A stretch of 64,000 bases of DNA from Alphaproteobacteria bacterium (GTDB lineage: Bacteria; Myxococcota_A; UBA796; GCA-2862545): positions 20,888 through 84,887 of the forward strand of contig JACKEO010000018.1 of NCBI GenBank assembly GCA_020632955.1, written 5' to 3'. Both the position numbers and the translations under genes were made by a program. Shown here piece by piece: positions 8,605 through 18,152 of the stretch. The first letter of the stretch is position 1. Each line of letters begins with the position of its first letter. Under the pieces are notes generated by a model. That model ran no database searches. It was given only the letters and a program-made list of their open reading frames with translations, and was not told the DNA's origin.

Positions 8605-9195
8605 TCACGGCAGCGTGGCGACCCCGGTGCGGATCATCGACACCGCGATGGCCGCGAGGAAGAGCGACATCACCTTGCCGAAGGCGCGTGTGGCGGAGGG
8701 ACCGACGGCAGCCAGCACGCGCGGTGCGCCCTCGAGGAGGGCGGCGTTGACGGCCGTCACCACCGTCAGGGCCATCAGCGTGGTGAGGCTCCCCGCGCTG
8801 TCGGCGGTCACGAGCACGGCGGTCATCCCGGCGGGGCCCACGAGGATCGGGATGCCGAGCGGCACGATGCCCACCTCGTCGTCCGGGGCCGCGGCGGGCT
8901 CCTTGCGCTGGGCCGTGCTGAACAGCAGGTCGTGGACGGCGAAGACGAGGAGGACGAGACCGCCTGCGATCCGCAGGTCCACCACCGTGATCGCGAGCAG
9001 TCCGAAGATCCACCGACCCGCCACCGCCAGCACCGCGGCCAGCGCGGTGCCGACGGCGAGGGCACGACGGGAGGCGGCGCGCCGAGGGCCCGGGGGCAGC
9101 TCGCCGAGCATCGCCACCACCAGCGGCAGCACGGCCAGCACGTTCATCGTCGCGAAGAGCGCCACGAAGGTGCGCAGCAGCAGGTCCAGGTCCAT
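8605..9195 (-). CDS. MarC-family integral membrane protein
   Basis: A 196-residue protein with about six hydrophobic helices. The MarC family pattern is seen: an N-terminal helix with FATMNVLAVLPLVV, a central VPLGIPILVGPAGMTAVLV (the conserved P-x-x-x-P-x-x-x-G-P motif) and a C-terminal amphipathic helix. GGAG lies five bases upstream of the ATG. MarC proteins were once linked to multidrug resistance, but their transport role is unproven. It is not part of the ectoine operon: 87 bp containing the ask promoter separate its stop from ask. Confidence 0.88.
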   Translation of the reverse strand: MDLDLLLRTFVALFATMNVLAVLPLVVAMLGELPPGPRRAASRRALAVGTALAAVLAVAGRWIFGLLAITVVDLRIAGGLVLLVFAVHDLLFSTAQRKEPAAAPDDEVGIVPLGIPILVGPAGMTAVLVTADSAGSLTTLMALTVVTAVNAALLEGAPRVLAAVGPSATRAFGKVMSLFLAAIAVSMIRTGVATLP

Positions 9196-9285
9196 CGGGG
9201 CTCCGGGGCGGGGGAGGGGGGTAACGGACCGCGCCGTCCCACCCGGTGATCGCAGGCGCTAGGATGGCGTCTGCCCGGAGCCTGC

Positions 9286-9801
9286 GTGCGCGTCCTCGTC
9301 GCCTTCGCCAGCCAGCACGGACACACCCGGGCGGTCGCCCAGCGCCTCGCGGGCGTGTGGCGGCAGGGCGGCCACGAGGTGCAGCTGCTCGACCTCACCG
9401 GGCAACCGGACGCGCCGCTCGCCGACGCGGACCTCACCGTGGTCGCGTCGGCGGTCTACTCGAACCAGGCCCACGACGACGTGATCAAGTGGCTCCGCAC
9501 CCACACCGAGGCGCTCGCGGAGCGGCGCACGGCGCTGGTCTCCATCAGCCTGGCCGCGGCCATCGAGGGGGACGAGGGCGAGGCGATGTGCCTCGACTAC
9601 GTCGCCGAGCTCTCCGACGTCACGGGCTTCGAGCCCGGGCAGGTGGCGATGGTGGCTGGCGCCCTGGCGGAGTCCCGGTACGATCCCGCCACGCGGGCGC
9701 TGCTGAAGGTGGCCACCTGGCGACGGCCGCTCGGCCTCACGGGCGACGTGGTGCTCACCGACTGGGACGCGCTGGAGGCGACGGCCGCACGCTGGGTGTG
9801 A
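9286..9801 (+). CDS. Flavodoxin-domain protein, HemG-like
   Basis: A 171-residue protein with the flavodoxin fold. The FMN phosphate loop is FASQHGHTRAVAQRLA and a second conserved segment is VVASAVYSNQAHDDVIKWLR, as in menaquinone-dependent protoporphyrinogen oxidase (HemG, about 180 residues). The GTG start at 9286 has GGAG five bases upstream. A role in haem synthesis is possible, but no haem gene is nearby, so another flavodoxin-type oxidoreductase cannot be excluded. It is a monocistronic plus-strand gene facing the crotonase gene. Confidence 0.75.
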   Translation: MRVLVAFASQHGHTRAVAQRLAGVWRQGGHEVQLLDLTGQPDAPLADADLTVVASAVYSNQAHDDVIKWLRTHTEALAERRTALVSISLAAAIEGDEGEAMCLDYVAELSDVTGFEPGQVAMVAGALAESRYDPATRALLKVATWRRPLGLTGDVVLTDWDALEATAARWV

Positions 9802-10046
9802 GCCGCGGTCCGTCGCCATCCCGGCTCGGATGCGCCGGCACGTTCCGCACCCCTGAGAAACGGGAGCCCGGGCGCCTTGCGGTGCCCGGGCCGGTGGAAT
9901 GCAAACGAGAATGGTTCGGAGTCTCCCGCCCGACGCGCCCCGTCACGTGTCGACCGCGATGACATGGCTACAATTGCCGGGAATTCCGCGTTCGTCCACC
10001 GTGTCCACTATTCAAGACACGAAATTCGAACATCACGAGACAGGCG
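9802..10046. other. Convergent intergenic region, AT-richer than its surroundings
   Basis: 245 bp between the 3' ends of the flavodoxin and crotonase genes. It holds the strong hairpin at 9867-9890 and an AT-richer stretch (about 9895-10046). Short ORFs here have no coding character and no ribosome-binding site that I can support. Confidence 0.6.
9867..9890. terminator. Strong hairpin between convergent genes
   Basis: CCCGGGCGCC, a TTGC loop, then GGTGCCCGGG form a 10-bp stem with one non-Watson-Crick pair. It lies 65 bp past the flavodoxin stop and about 155 bp past the crotonase stop. No U-run follows, so a bidirectional or Rho-assisted terminator is the most likely role. Confidence 0.5.
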
Positions 10047-10850
10047 CTATCGACCCCGGAACTCCGGAGTGCTGCGGTGCAACAGGGCATCTACGCCGGC
10101 GTCGGCGTCTTCGGTACGCTGTGCGATGCCCTGATAGGTTGCAGCGAGCTCGAGCGCGGCCTCGATCGGGAGGTCCCAGGAACGCAGCAGGGCCTGCTTC
10201 GTGAGACGCACGGCCACGGGGGCGTTGCGGGCGATCCGGGTGGCGAACGCGCCGGCCGCGTCCAGCAGGCTCGCTGGATCCACCACCTCGTGCACGAGGC
10301 CCAGCGCGAGCGCCTCCTGCGCGTCGATCACGTCCCCCGTGAGCGCGAGCCGAGTGGCGTGGGGCAGGCCCACCACCCGCGCGAGGAAGGCGGCGCCGCC
10401 GTCGCCGGGCACGAGCCCCAGCGTGACGAAGGTGGATCCGAAGCGCGCCGTGGAGGCGGCCACGCGCAGGTCGCACATGCAGGCCAGATCCAGCCCTGCA
10501 CCGATGGCCGGCCCGTTGATCGCGGCGACGATCGGCTTGTCGAAGGCCATCAGCCGCCGGGGCACGCGCTGGATGTGTCGTGCATAGGCGGTGCGGAGGC
10601 GCACGCTGTCGCCGCCGAACATGCCCTCGTGGTCGCGCATGGCCTTGAGGTCGCCGCCGGCGCTGAAGGCCCTGCCGGCGCCGGTGAGCACCACCACGCG
10701 GACGTCGTCGTCGTCCTCGGCCGCGTCGAGGGCCGCGCAGAGACTGTCGATCATCGCGTCGCTGTAGGCGTTGCGGGCGTCGGGGCGGTCGAGGGTGATC
10801 ACCCGGGTGTGGGGTGCGGTGGGGTGGGGTCGGACGGACAGGTCGATCAC
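10047..10850 (-). CDS. Enoyl-CoA hydratase/isomerase (crotonase) family protein lacking both catalytic glutamates
   Basis: A 267-residue crotonase-fold protein. The oxyanion-hole segments are intact: GAGRAFSAGGDLKAM and NGPAIGAGLDLACMCDLRVA. Aligning PGDGG with the rat hydratase PGAGG places Phe and Arg where the two catalytic glutamates (E144, E164) belong, while an Asp appears within PGDGG. So ordinary hydratase chemistry is doubtful; an isomerase, hydrolase or other crotonase reaction is more likely. GTG start at 10850 with GGAG upstream, divergent from bioA. Confidence 0.85.
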   Translation of the reverse strand: MIDLSVRPHPTAPHTRVITLDRPDARNAYSDAMIDSLCAALDAAEDDDDVRVVVLTGAGRAFSAGGDLKAMRDHEGMFGGDSVRLRTAYARHIQRVPRRLMAFDKPIVAAINGPAIGAGLDLACMCDLRVAASTARFGSTFVTLGLVPGDGGAAFLARVVGLPHATRLALTGDVIDAQEALALGLVHEVVDPASLLDAAGAFATRIARNAPVAVRLTKQALLRSWDLPIEAALELAATYQGIAQRTEDADAGVDALLHRSTPEFRGR

Positions 10851-10930
10851 GGGGCGCTCCCGGTGGGCTGGCGTCCGATAGCCGGACCCGCGGCCGGTGC
10901 CTCGCGATAGGCCGAGCCGCCGGAGGACGG

Positions 10931-12164
<1,234 letters not shown>

Positions 12165-12190
<26 letters not shown>

Positions 12191-12923
12191 TGATCGGGCT
12201 GCCACGGGTCACGATGATCGTGTGCTCGTACTGCGCGGAGTAGGAGCCGCGACGGTTGAGCAGCGTCCAGCCGTCGCCGCCCTCGCGCACCATGGACTTG
12301 CCGGTGGTGAGGAAGGGCTCCACCGTGATCACCATGCCCTCGGAGAAGCGGCGGTGGTCGCGCGGGTCCTCGAAGCCGGGGATGAAGCTGGGCTCCTCGT
12401 GGAGGCGACGGCCCACCCCATGGCTGCCGAGGTTGCGGATCACCGAGAAGCCGGACTCCCGCGCCACGCGCTCCACCGTGCGCCCGATCACGCGCAGCTC
12501 CCGGCCGGCGCGCACCTGGAGGATGGCCTCGTCGCGGGCGCGCATGGCCGCCTCGCACAGGCGCTGCTGCAGCTCGTCGGGGGCCTGGCCGAGCACGAAG
12601 CTGCCGCCGGTGTCGCCCACGTAGCCGTCGAGCTCGGCGCTCACGTCGATGTTCACGAGGTCACCGCGGCAGAGCACGCGCTTGCCCGGCACGCCGTGGG
12701 CCACCTCCTCGTTCACCGAGATGCAGGTGGCGCCGGGGAAGTCGTAGGTCTTGATCGGGGCGCTCTGGGCGCCGTGCCGCTCGAGGAAGGCCCGCCCGAG
12801 GGCGTCGAGCTCGGCGGTGGCCATGCCCGGCTCGGCCACGCGCTGCATGTAGACCAGGCAGTTGGCGACCACCCGTCCGGCGGCTTGCAGCCCGACGACG
12901 TCGGTGTCGGTGTCGACCGTCAT
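12165..12923 (-). CDS. map: Methionine aminopeptidase, type I
   Basis: A 252-residue enzyme removing the initiator methionine from nascent proteins. All five metal ligands of the pita-bread fold are visible: the two Asp in NIDVSAELDGYVGDTGG, the His in GSHGVGRRLHEEP, and the Glu residues in ITVEPFL and SAQYEHTIIV. The ATG at 12923 is chosen over upstream in-frame sequence, which has no coding character. The last 26 bp overlap the bioA 3' end tail to tail. No secY or infA neighbour is present, so this is not the ribosomal-protein-operon copy arrangement. Confidence 0.93.
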
Positions 12924-13042
12924 GGAGGCACTCCCGGGGCGCCGCGACCGGGGAGGTGCAGCGAGGCCGGGGTAGCGTGGCGGCGCGGCCCTCGGCCACT
13001 CCGATCGGCGCGTCTGTGGCGGGCTTCTCGCCCTGCCCCGGG

Positions 13043-13708
13043 TCAGGCGTCGGGCTGGAGCGTGAGCGTGCCCCGCCCGAGGGCGCGCAGCGTGGCCACG
13101 GGTCCGTCCGGCTGGGAGGCGCACCAGGCCATGAAGGCGCGCAGCGTGGTGTCGGGGTGGACCAGCTCCACCCCTCCCGGCCCCTCCTCCAGCCAGGCCT
13201 CCACCATCGCCAGCAGGCGGGCGTGGTAGCCCTCGTAGACGCAGAGGTCCTGCAGCAGCGTGGCCTGCGGGTGGCGGCCGTCGAGCACGGCCACCAGCGC
13301 GTCGCGCAGGGCCTCGAGCGCGCCGTCCTCCACGTGGAGCAACGTGAGGTCGTACAGGGCGTTGTCGCCGGGGTGGTAGGCGCCGAGCAGGTGACGCATC
13401 ACGTGCGGGGTGCTGCTGCCCAGCCCCACCTGGTCGAGCGGGTTCACGGAGCGCGTGCGCAGCAGCGCCACGAGGCGGGGCAGCCTGTGCTGGAGGCGTC
13501 GGGCGCCCGGGGTGTCGCGCACGGGCGCGCCGTCCGACAGCCCGATGGTCTCGGGGCGTCGGAGCACCCGGGTCCACATGTAGAGCACGCCGAGCCACAC
13601 CTGCCACAGGGAGGGGGCCTGCTCGACGAGGCCCTGGGCCTCGAGGGCGGCGAGGCGCCGCTCGATGCGACGGGGACCCCAGAGGAGGACGTACCAGGCG
13701 GGGTTCAC
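13043..13708 (-). CDS. Conserved-looking hypothetical protein, 221 residues
   Basis: I do not recognise this protein. It starts MNPAWYVLLWGPRRIERRL from a GTG with GGAGG four bases upstream. The N-terminal 60 residues are Trp- and Leu-rich and could be a membrane-associated helix, without a clear signal peptide. The rest is a mixed helical protein with VLDGRHPQATLLQDLCVYEGYHARLL as the most distinctive part. Codon use matches the neighbours and it lies 22 bp downstream of the deaminase/aldolase gene, so it is probably a real co-transcribed gene. Confidence 0.75.
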   Translation of the reverse strand: MNPAWYVLLWGPRRIERRLAALEAQGLVEQAPSLWQVWLGVLYMWTRVLRRPETIGLSDGAPVRDTPGARRLQHRLPRLVALLRTRSVNPLDQVGLGSSTPHVMRHLLGAYHPGDNALYDLTLLHVEDGALEALRDALVAVLDGRHPQATLLQDLCVYEGYHARLLAMVEAWLEEGPGGVELVHPDTTLRAFMAWCASQPDGPVATLRALGRGTLTLQPDA

Positions 13709-13730
13709 GGGACCTCCAGCCAGCGGGGGG

Positions 13731-14945
13731 TCAGAAGAAGCAGCGGCCGAGGCCGCGCGCGGTGGGCACCTGCTCCACGATGCGGTCGCCGCGTACCAGC
13801 AGGTAGCTCGCGAAGCGCTCCGCCAGCTCGCCCGCCTTGGCGTGGCGGCAGATCACGGGGTCGCCGAGCGCGGGCACGGGACCGTCGCCCACGCGGAAGG
13901 GGGTCTGCACCTCGCCCCAGCCCTCGAGGTCGACCGGCACGAGGTGGCCGGGGCTGAGCACCTGCGGCATGCGGTCGGGACCCGCCGAGCCGCTCGCGAT
14001 GTAGCCGCCGCCGGCGCACGTGACGTGGTCGGCATCGGACTGCCGCACCACCGCCAGCGCGAAGACCAGCGCCGGCTGCCAGGGCAGGCCGCGGTAGCCG
14101 TCGAAGAGGTGCGAGGCGACGAAGCCGGAGCCCGCCGTGACCTCCGTGACCGAGGGATCGCGGCTGGTGGACGCCACGCTGCCCGAGCCGCCGCCGTTCA
14201 CCAGGCCCACGTGGAAGCCCTCGGAGCGCAGGGCGGCCACCACCTGCTGGCGACGACGGGCCACGAGCGGGATGCTCCGACGCTTCACGAGCTGCTTGAC
14301 CATGCCGGTGGCGCGGCCGGCGAGTCCGGGTCCGGCCACGTCGGGCAGGCCCGCCACCTGGGCCTCGTAGGCCAGGACGGCGTTCACCTCGACGCCCGGG
14401 AGCGCCCGGCAGGCCTGCGCGACGGCCACCGCGTCGGCGGCGGAGCGGAGCGGGGAGCGGCGCACCCCCAGGTGGACCCCGGGCAGGGGTCGCCAGGAGG
14501 CGTCGATGTCGAGGCACAGGCCGATCGTGACGCCGGCGCCCTGTGCGGCGGCCGACAGCAGGCGGGCCTGGGCCACGTCGTCCACGGCGGCCCACACCTG
14601 CGCCCGCGTGGCGGCCCGGGCCAGCGCGGCGGCCTCGTCGGCGCGCGCGATCGGGTAGGCGAGCAGCAGATCGTCGAAGCCCTGTTCGGCGAGCCAGGCC
14701 GTCTCGTGGGCGCTGAAGGTCATCAGGCCGCGCAGGCGTCGCGGCTCGGCGTCCAGCAGGTAGCGGAGCACCGCGGGCACGCGGATCGACTTGGAGGCCA
14801 CGCGCAGGGTGAGCCCGTCGCCGAGCGCGCCCGTGAGCACGCCCAGGTTGTGGTCGAGGGCGTCGAGATCCAGCACGGCCGCCGGGAGCGGCACGTCCGC
14901 GAGCAGCCGCTTCCAGTCCTCCCAGGTCCGCACGCGCCCTCCCAC
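13731..14945 (-). CDS. PLP-dependent amino acid deaminase/aldolase (D-threonine aldolase-like)
   Basis: A 404-residue alanine-racemase-fold enzyme. The PLP lysine is K52 in LRVASKSIRVP, followed by the barrel segments LLAYPIARADE and VTIGLCLDIDAS. The C-terminal domain has GDPVICRHAKAGELAERF, the metal-proximal histidine motif of D-threonine aldolase/D-serine dehydratase relatives. The likely reaction is cleavage or deamination of a hydroxy amino acid; the substrate is not readable. GTG start at 14945, first gene of a two-gene unit with the hypothetical gene at 13043-13708. Confidence 0.8.
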   Translation of the reverse strand: MGGRVRTWEDWKRLLADVPLPAAVLDLDALDHNLGVLTGALGDGLTLRVASKSIRVPAVLRYLLDAEPRRLRGLMTFSAHETAWLAEQGFDDLLLAYPIARADEAAALARAATRAQVWAAVDDVAQARLLSAAAQGAGVTIGLCLDIDASWRPLPGVHLGVRRSPLRSAADAVAVAQACRALPGVEVNAVLAYEAQVAGLPDVAGPGLAGRATGMVKQLVKRRSIPLVARRRQQVVAALRSEGFHVGLVNGGGSGSVASTSRDPSVTEVTAGSGFVASHLFDGYRGLPWQPALVFALAVVRQSDADHVTCAGGGYIASGSAGPDRMPQVLSPGHLVPVDLEGWGEVQTPFRVGDGPVPALGDPVICRHAKAGELAERFASYLLVRGDRIVEQVPTARGLGRCFF

Positions 14946-15011
14946 AGGGCCCCGAGCATAGCCCCGGGCGGTCGTGGGGGCTGCGTGCTACCCGGCCGCC
15001 TCGGAGGTGCC

Positions 15012-15713
15012 GTGTCCGACACGGACGATCTGCAGCGACGCGGCGCGCTCGGCGTGCTCGTGCTCGCCGTCCCGGTGGTGAGCATCCTCGCCGTGGGCGG
15101 CGCCTGGCTGCTGCTGCTGGGCTTCGGTGCCGCCGGACGACCGGCCGACGGGCCCCTGGTGCGCATCGCCTTCGAGGGCTGCGCCGAGGCCGAGCCGGTG
15201 GTGCGCGCGCGGGTGGACTGGATGGGCCTGCCCGAGGTGGAGAGCACGCCGATCCCCGGGGGCTTCGCGCTGATGGCGCGCCTGCCCTCCGACCCCGCCA
15301 CGCGCGCCCGGGTCCCGGCCACGCTGGCGCGCACCGGCAGCTTCGTGGTGCGGGAGGGCGCCGAGGGCGAGGTGGTGGCCACCGAGGCCGACCTGCTCGA
15401 CGCCACCGTGGTGCTCGGCTTCCTCGACGCACCCAAGCCCCAGGTCCAGCTCACCGAGGCCGCGTCCAAGCGGCTGGCCGAGGTGCAGATGGCCGATCCG
15501 GAGGGCTTCCTGACGATCCTCGTGGACGGCAGGGAGGTGCGCCGGCTCGAGAACATGCCTGCCGTGGGCACGGGCGTGCTCATGCTCGACCCGGGGCAGC
15601 TGGCCGATCGCGAGCTGGTCGACTTCGCCGCCGAGACGGCCCTGGTGCTGGCCCACGGCCCGCTGCCCTGCCCGCTGGCCGTGGCCGACGTGGCGGAGGT
15701 CGCCCGGCCGTGA
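15012..15713 (+). CDS. Membrane-anchored protein with SecD P1-head-like domain
   Basis: A 233-residue protein from a GTG at 15012. One transmembrane helix (about residues 12-38) is followed by an exported domain. The segment from VRIAFEG through VQLTEAASKRLAEVQ, ILVDGREVRRLENM and ALVLAHGPLPCPLAV follows the order of the SecD periplasmic P1 head (conserved ...LDSEGARRFAE..., IVLDGKVISAP, LLLRAGALP). It lacks the six-helix translocase part, so it cannot be a working SecD. Its role is unknown, perhaps as a periplasmic partner of the lipoprotein it overlaps (GTGA). Confidence 0.65.
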   Translation: MSDTDDLQRRGALGVLVLAVPVVSILAVGGAWLLLLGFGAAGRPADGPLVRIAFEGCAEAEPVVRARVDWMGLPEVESTPIPGGFALMARLPSDPATRARVPATLARTGSFVVREGAEGEVVATEADLLDATVVLGFLDAPKPQVQLTEAASKRLAEVQMADPEGFLTILVDGREVRRLENMPAVGTGVLMLDPGQLADRELVDFAAETALVLAHGPLPCPLAVADVAEVARP

Positions 15714-16147
15714 GGGGGGTGGTGCTCGGCCTGCTGCTCGGGGCCTGCGGTCGGGGCGAGCCCTGCGACCCCGTGCGTCTCGTCCGTCAGGCTGCGCCCG
15801 CCGACGCCACCGACTGCGGCGTGGGCACCACCGACGACGCCACCATCCACGCCTGCCTCGTCGCGGCCTTCCGCGCGGGCGAGCCCTTCCGGGGCGTGCT
15901 GTCCGAGCAGGTGGGCGTGGGCCTGCTCGCCCGTGGGTGGCTCGGCCGCGCCGACGGCACGGTGGAGGTCTTCCTCGGGGACTTCGACACCTGCACCGAC
16001 GAGGCCTGCTTCGGCCTGGTGGAGCGCGTGGCCTGTCCCGGGCCGGCCGTCACCGAGGTGGGGGGACGGGAGCAGCTCACCTGCACCTGGGACGAGCCGC
16101 CGTGCGGAGAGGTGGTCTGCGGCGATCCGGCGGCGGGCTGCGGCTGA
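15710..16147 (+). CDS. Cysteine-rich hypothetical lipoprotein
   Basis: A 145-residue protein from a GTG overlapping the previous stop. Its signal peptide is very short (MRGVVLGLLLGAC), with the lipobox Cys at residue 13. The mature part has about ten more cysteines, including GDFDTCTDEACFGLVERVACPG, suggesting disulfides in the periplasm or outside. I recognise no family. Translational coupling to the SecD-head protein suggests a shared envelope function. Confidence 0.7.
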   Translation: MRGVVLGLLLGACGRGEPCDPVRLVRQAAPADATDCGVGTTDDATIHACLVAAFRAGEPFRGVLSEQVGVGLLARGWLGRADGTVEVFLGDFDTCTDEACFGLVERVACPGPAVTEVGGREQLTCTWDEPPCGEVVCGDPAAGCG

Positions 16148-16165
16148 CCCGCTGCCCCCACGGGG

Positions 16166-17143
16166 TCAGCTGGGGCCGAGGCGGTTGCGCGGCGGCCGGG
16201 CGTTCGGCGGGAGCACGAAGGTGATGGCGGGGCCCAGGCCGATCTGCAGCTCGGTGCCGGCCTGCTCCAGCTCTCCGTCGAGGTTGTAGAGGATGGGCTC
16301 GGGAGAGCGCAGCCGCACCTCGCGACCCAGCGCGTGGAAGGCGAGGCTGTGGCGCACCTTGCGGCCGAAGCGGAAGGGCAGCAGGTCGGAGGCGAAGCTC
16401 ACGGGGCTGCTCGCCGAGGCGAAGAAGCCGAGGGTGTTCGGGTTGTCGAGCAGCCCGGCGAAGGGGCGGAAGCGCAGGCCGAGGTCGTCGGAGGTGGCCA
16501 CCGCGACGAGCAGCCACTCCTTGAGGGGGAGCAGCCGACCGTCCACGTGCACGTCCATGCGCGTCTTGCGGAAGAAGGCCTCGGCGTCGGCGCCGCCGCG
16601 GATCGCGTCCCACACGCGGTCGGCCAGCACGGTGGCGGCCTTGCGCGGGCCGGTGTCGCCGCCCGCCTCGTAGGCCTGGATGTAGCGGGGGATGATGCCC
16701 GCCCCGAAGAGGAAGCCGTGCCGCTTCGCGCCCACCTTCAGGGTCCACCTGCGGGTGCGGTGGGTGGCGCCGCCGGCCACCACGGCGGCGAGCTGCTCGG
16801 CGGGGAGGCCCCGGTTGCCGAGGCTCTTGCTGATGGTGTTCATCGAGCCCCCGTGCAGGGGCAGGATGTCGGGCAGCCGGTCGTGCTCCCACACGTCCAG
16901 GAGGGCGTCGACCACGCGCGACAACGTGCCGTCCCCGCCGGCCACGCCCAGGAAGCGGGGGCGCTCCTTGCCGATCTCGGGGTCCTCCGCCATGAGCTCG
17001 CGGAGCTCCTCGCGCAGGGCCTCGTCCCCCGTGGGCGTGACCAGGAGCCCCTTGCCGCTCGTGATCGAGTAGAGCGCGTCGAGCGTGCTCCGATCGGTGG
17101 CGAAGAGCCGCGCCTTGGGGTTCGCGATCACGGCGAAGGTCAT
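16166..17143 (-). CDS. Diacylglycerol/lipid kinase (DagK domain)
   Basis: A 325-residue lipid kinase. The nucleotide-binding motif GVAGGDGTLSRVVDALL is the GGDGT signature, and the N-terminus AVIANPKA is the usual first strand. A further conserved segment is PLHGGSMNTISKSLG, matching the family PxGTxN-type loop in modified form (GGSMN). The ATG overlaps the upstream stop (ATGA). Likely role: phosphorylation of diacylglycerol or another lipid at the inner membrane. The GGSMN variant is unusual but aligns in place. Confidence 0.85.
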   Translation of the reverse strand: MTFAVIANPKARLFATDRSTLDALYSITSGKGLLVTPTGDEALREELRELMAEDPEIGKERPRFLGVAGGDGTLSRVVDALLDVWEHDRLPDILPLHGGSMNTISKSLGNRGLPAEQLAAVVAGGATHRTRRWTLKVGAKRHGFLFGAGIIPRYIQAYEAGGDTGPRKAATVLADRVWDAIRGGADAEAFFRKTRMDVHVDGRLLPLKEWLLVAVATSDDLGLRFRPFAGLLDNPNTLGFFASASSPVSFASDLLPFRFGRKVRHSLAFHALGREVRLRSPEPILYNLDGELEQAGTELQIGLGPAITFVLPPNARPPRNRLGPS

Positions 17144-18102
17144 GGACGGGCCAGCTCCGCGCCCCGACCGAAGAGGCCGAAGGCGCCGCCAGTGTGCCAG
17201 AACAGCCAGCGTCCACGCCATCGTCCCGCGCGCGCTTCGGTGCGCAGGGCGTGCAGGGCCTTGGCCGTGTAGACGGGATCCAGCAGCAGCCCCTCGGTGC
17301 GCGCGGCCAGCTGGAGGGTGTCCCACACCTCGGGACCCGCCAGGCCGTAGCCAGCGCCCTGGTAGCCCTCGACGACCGACCAGGCACGACCCTCCTCCCC
17401 GAGCGGGGGCGTGCCGGGGGCGATCGCGTCGATCTCCGCCGAGATGGTGCGGACGCGGGCCGCGAAGGTCGCCCGGTCGTCGCAGACCGCCACCCCGTGC
17501 ACCGGCGCGTCCAGTCCACCGCGGGCGAGCCCGGCCAGGGTGCCGCCCGAGCCCACGGCGCACACGATGCCGTCGAAGGCCGGGGCCTCCTGGTGCGCGA
17601 GCTCGGCGGCCGCGCGCACGTAGCCGAGGCTGCCGAGGCCGCAGCTGCCGCCCTCCGGGATCACGCAGGGCGTGCGTCCCTCGGCGCGCAGCTCCTCCGC
17701 CCACGCCTGGAGCATTGCGTCGCGCTGCCGGTACCCCTCCGTCGTGCAGGTGCGCAGCGTGGCGCCGAGCAGGTGGTCGAGGAGGAGGTTGCTGTCGGCC
17801 ACGTCGGGGATCGCGCCGCGCAGGAGCAGGAAGGGCTCCAGCCCGAGCTGTCGGCAGGCCACGGCCGTGGCGCGCGCGTGGTTGGACTGCAGGCCCCCGG
17901 TGGTGAGCACGCAGTCGCAGCCGCGATCCACCGCGTCGGCCAGCAGGAAGTCCAGCTTGCGGACCTTGTTGCCCGACAGGCCCAGGCCCGTGAGATCGTC
18001 CCGCTTGACCCACACCTCCACGCCGAGGGCGTCCGACAGGCGCGGCGCGGGCAGGACGGGGGTCGGCAGGCGGGCGAGCGCCAGCGCGCGGGGCAGTGTC
18101 AC
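17140..18102 (-). CDS. D-cysteine desulfhydrase / ACC deaminase-like PLP enzyme
   Basis: Fold-type II PLP enzyme of about 320 residues. The motif VWVKRDDLTGLGLSGNKVRKLDFLLADA holds the PLP lysine region typical of D-cysteine desulfhydrase and ACC deaminase, and TTGGLQSNHARATA binds the substrate carboxylate. AVGSGGTLAGLARG is the phosphate cradle. I prefer the GTG at 18102 because AGGAGG lies five bases upstream; a GTG at 18108 would be only one base from it. Motifs do not separate the two activities; D-cysteine desulfhydrase is commoner in bacteria without plant association. It overlaps the lipid kinase gene by 4 bp. Confidence 0.85.
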   Translation of the reverse strand: MTLPRALALARLPTPVLPAPRLSDALGVEVWVKRDDLTGLGLSGNKVRKLDFLLADAVDRGCDCVLTTGGLQSNHARATAVACRQLGLEPFLLLRGAIPDVADSNLLLDHLLGATLRTCTTEGYRQRDAMLQAWAEELRAEGRTPCVIPEGGSCGLGSLGYVRAAAELAHQEAPAFDGIVCAVGSGGTLAGLARGGLDAPVHGVAVCDDRATFAARVRTISAEIDAIAPGTPPLGEEGRAWSVVEGYQGAGYGLAGPEVWDTLQLAARTEGLLLDPVYTAKALHALRTEARAGRWRGRWLFWHTGGAFGLFGRGAELARP

Positions 18103-18152
18103 CCACACCTCCTCGGAACGCGGGTGATAGCCTGCCGCGCGGTCGAGGTGCG

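Noticed and set aside
9899..9918. Fur-box-like sequence (GCAAACGAGAATGGTTCGG)
   Set aside because: About 10 of 19 positions fit the consensus and it lies between two convergent 3' ends, with no gene to regulate.
9877..10204. Short plus-strand ORFs in the gap and over the crotonase 3' end
   Set aside because: No ribosome site, no family-like pattern, overlap a good gene.
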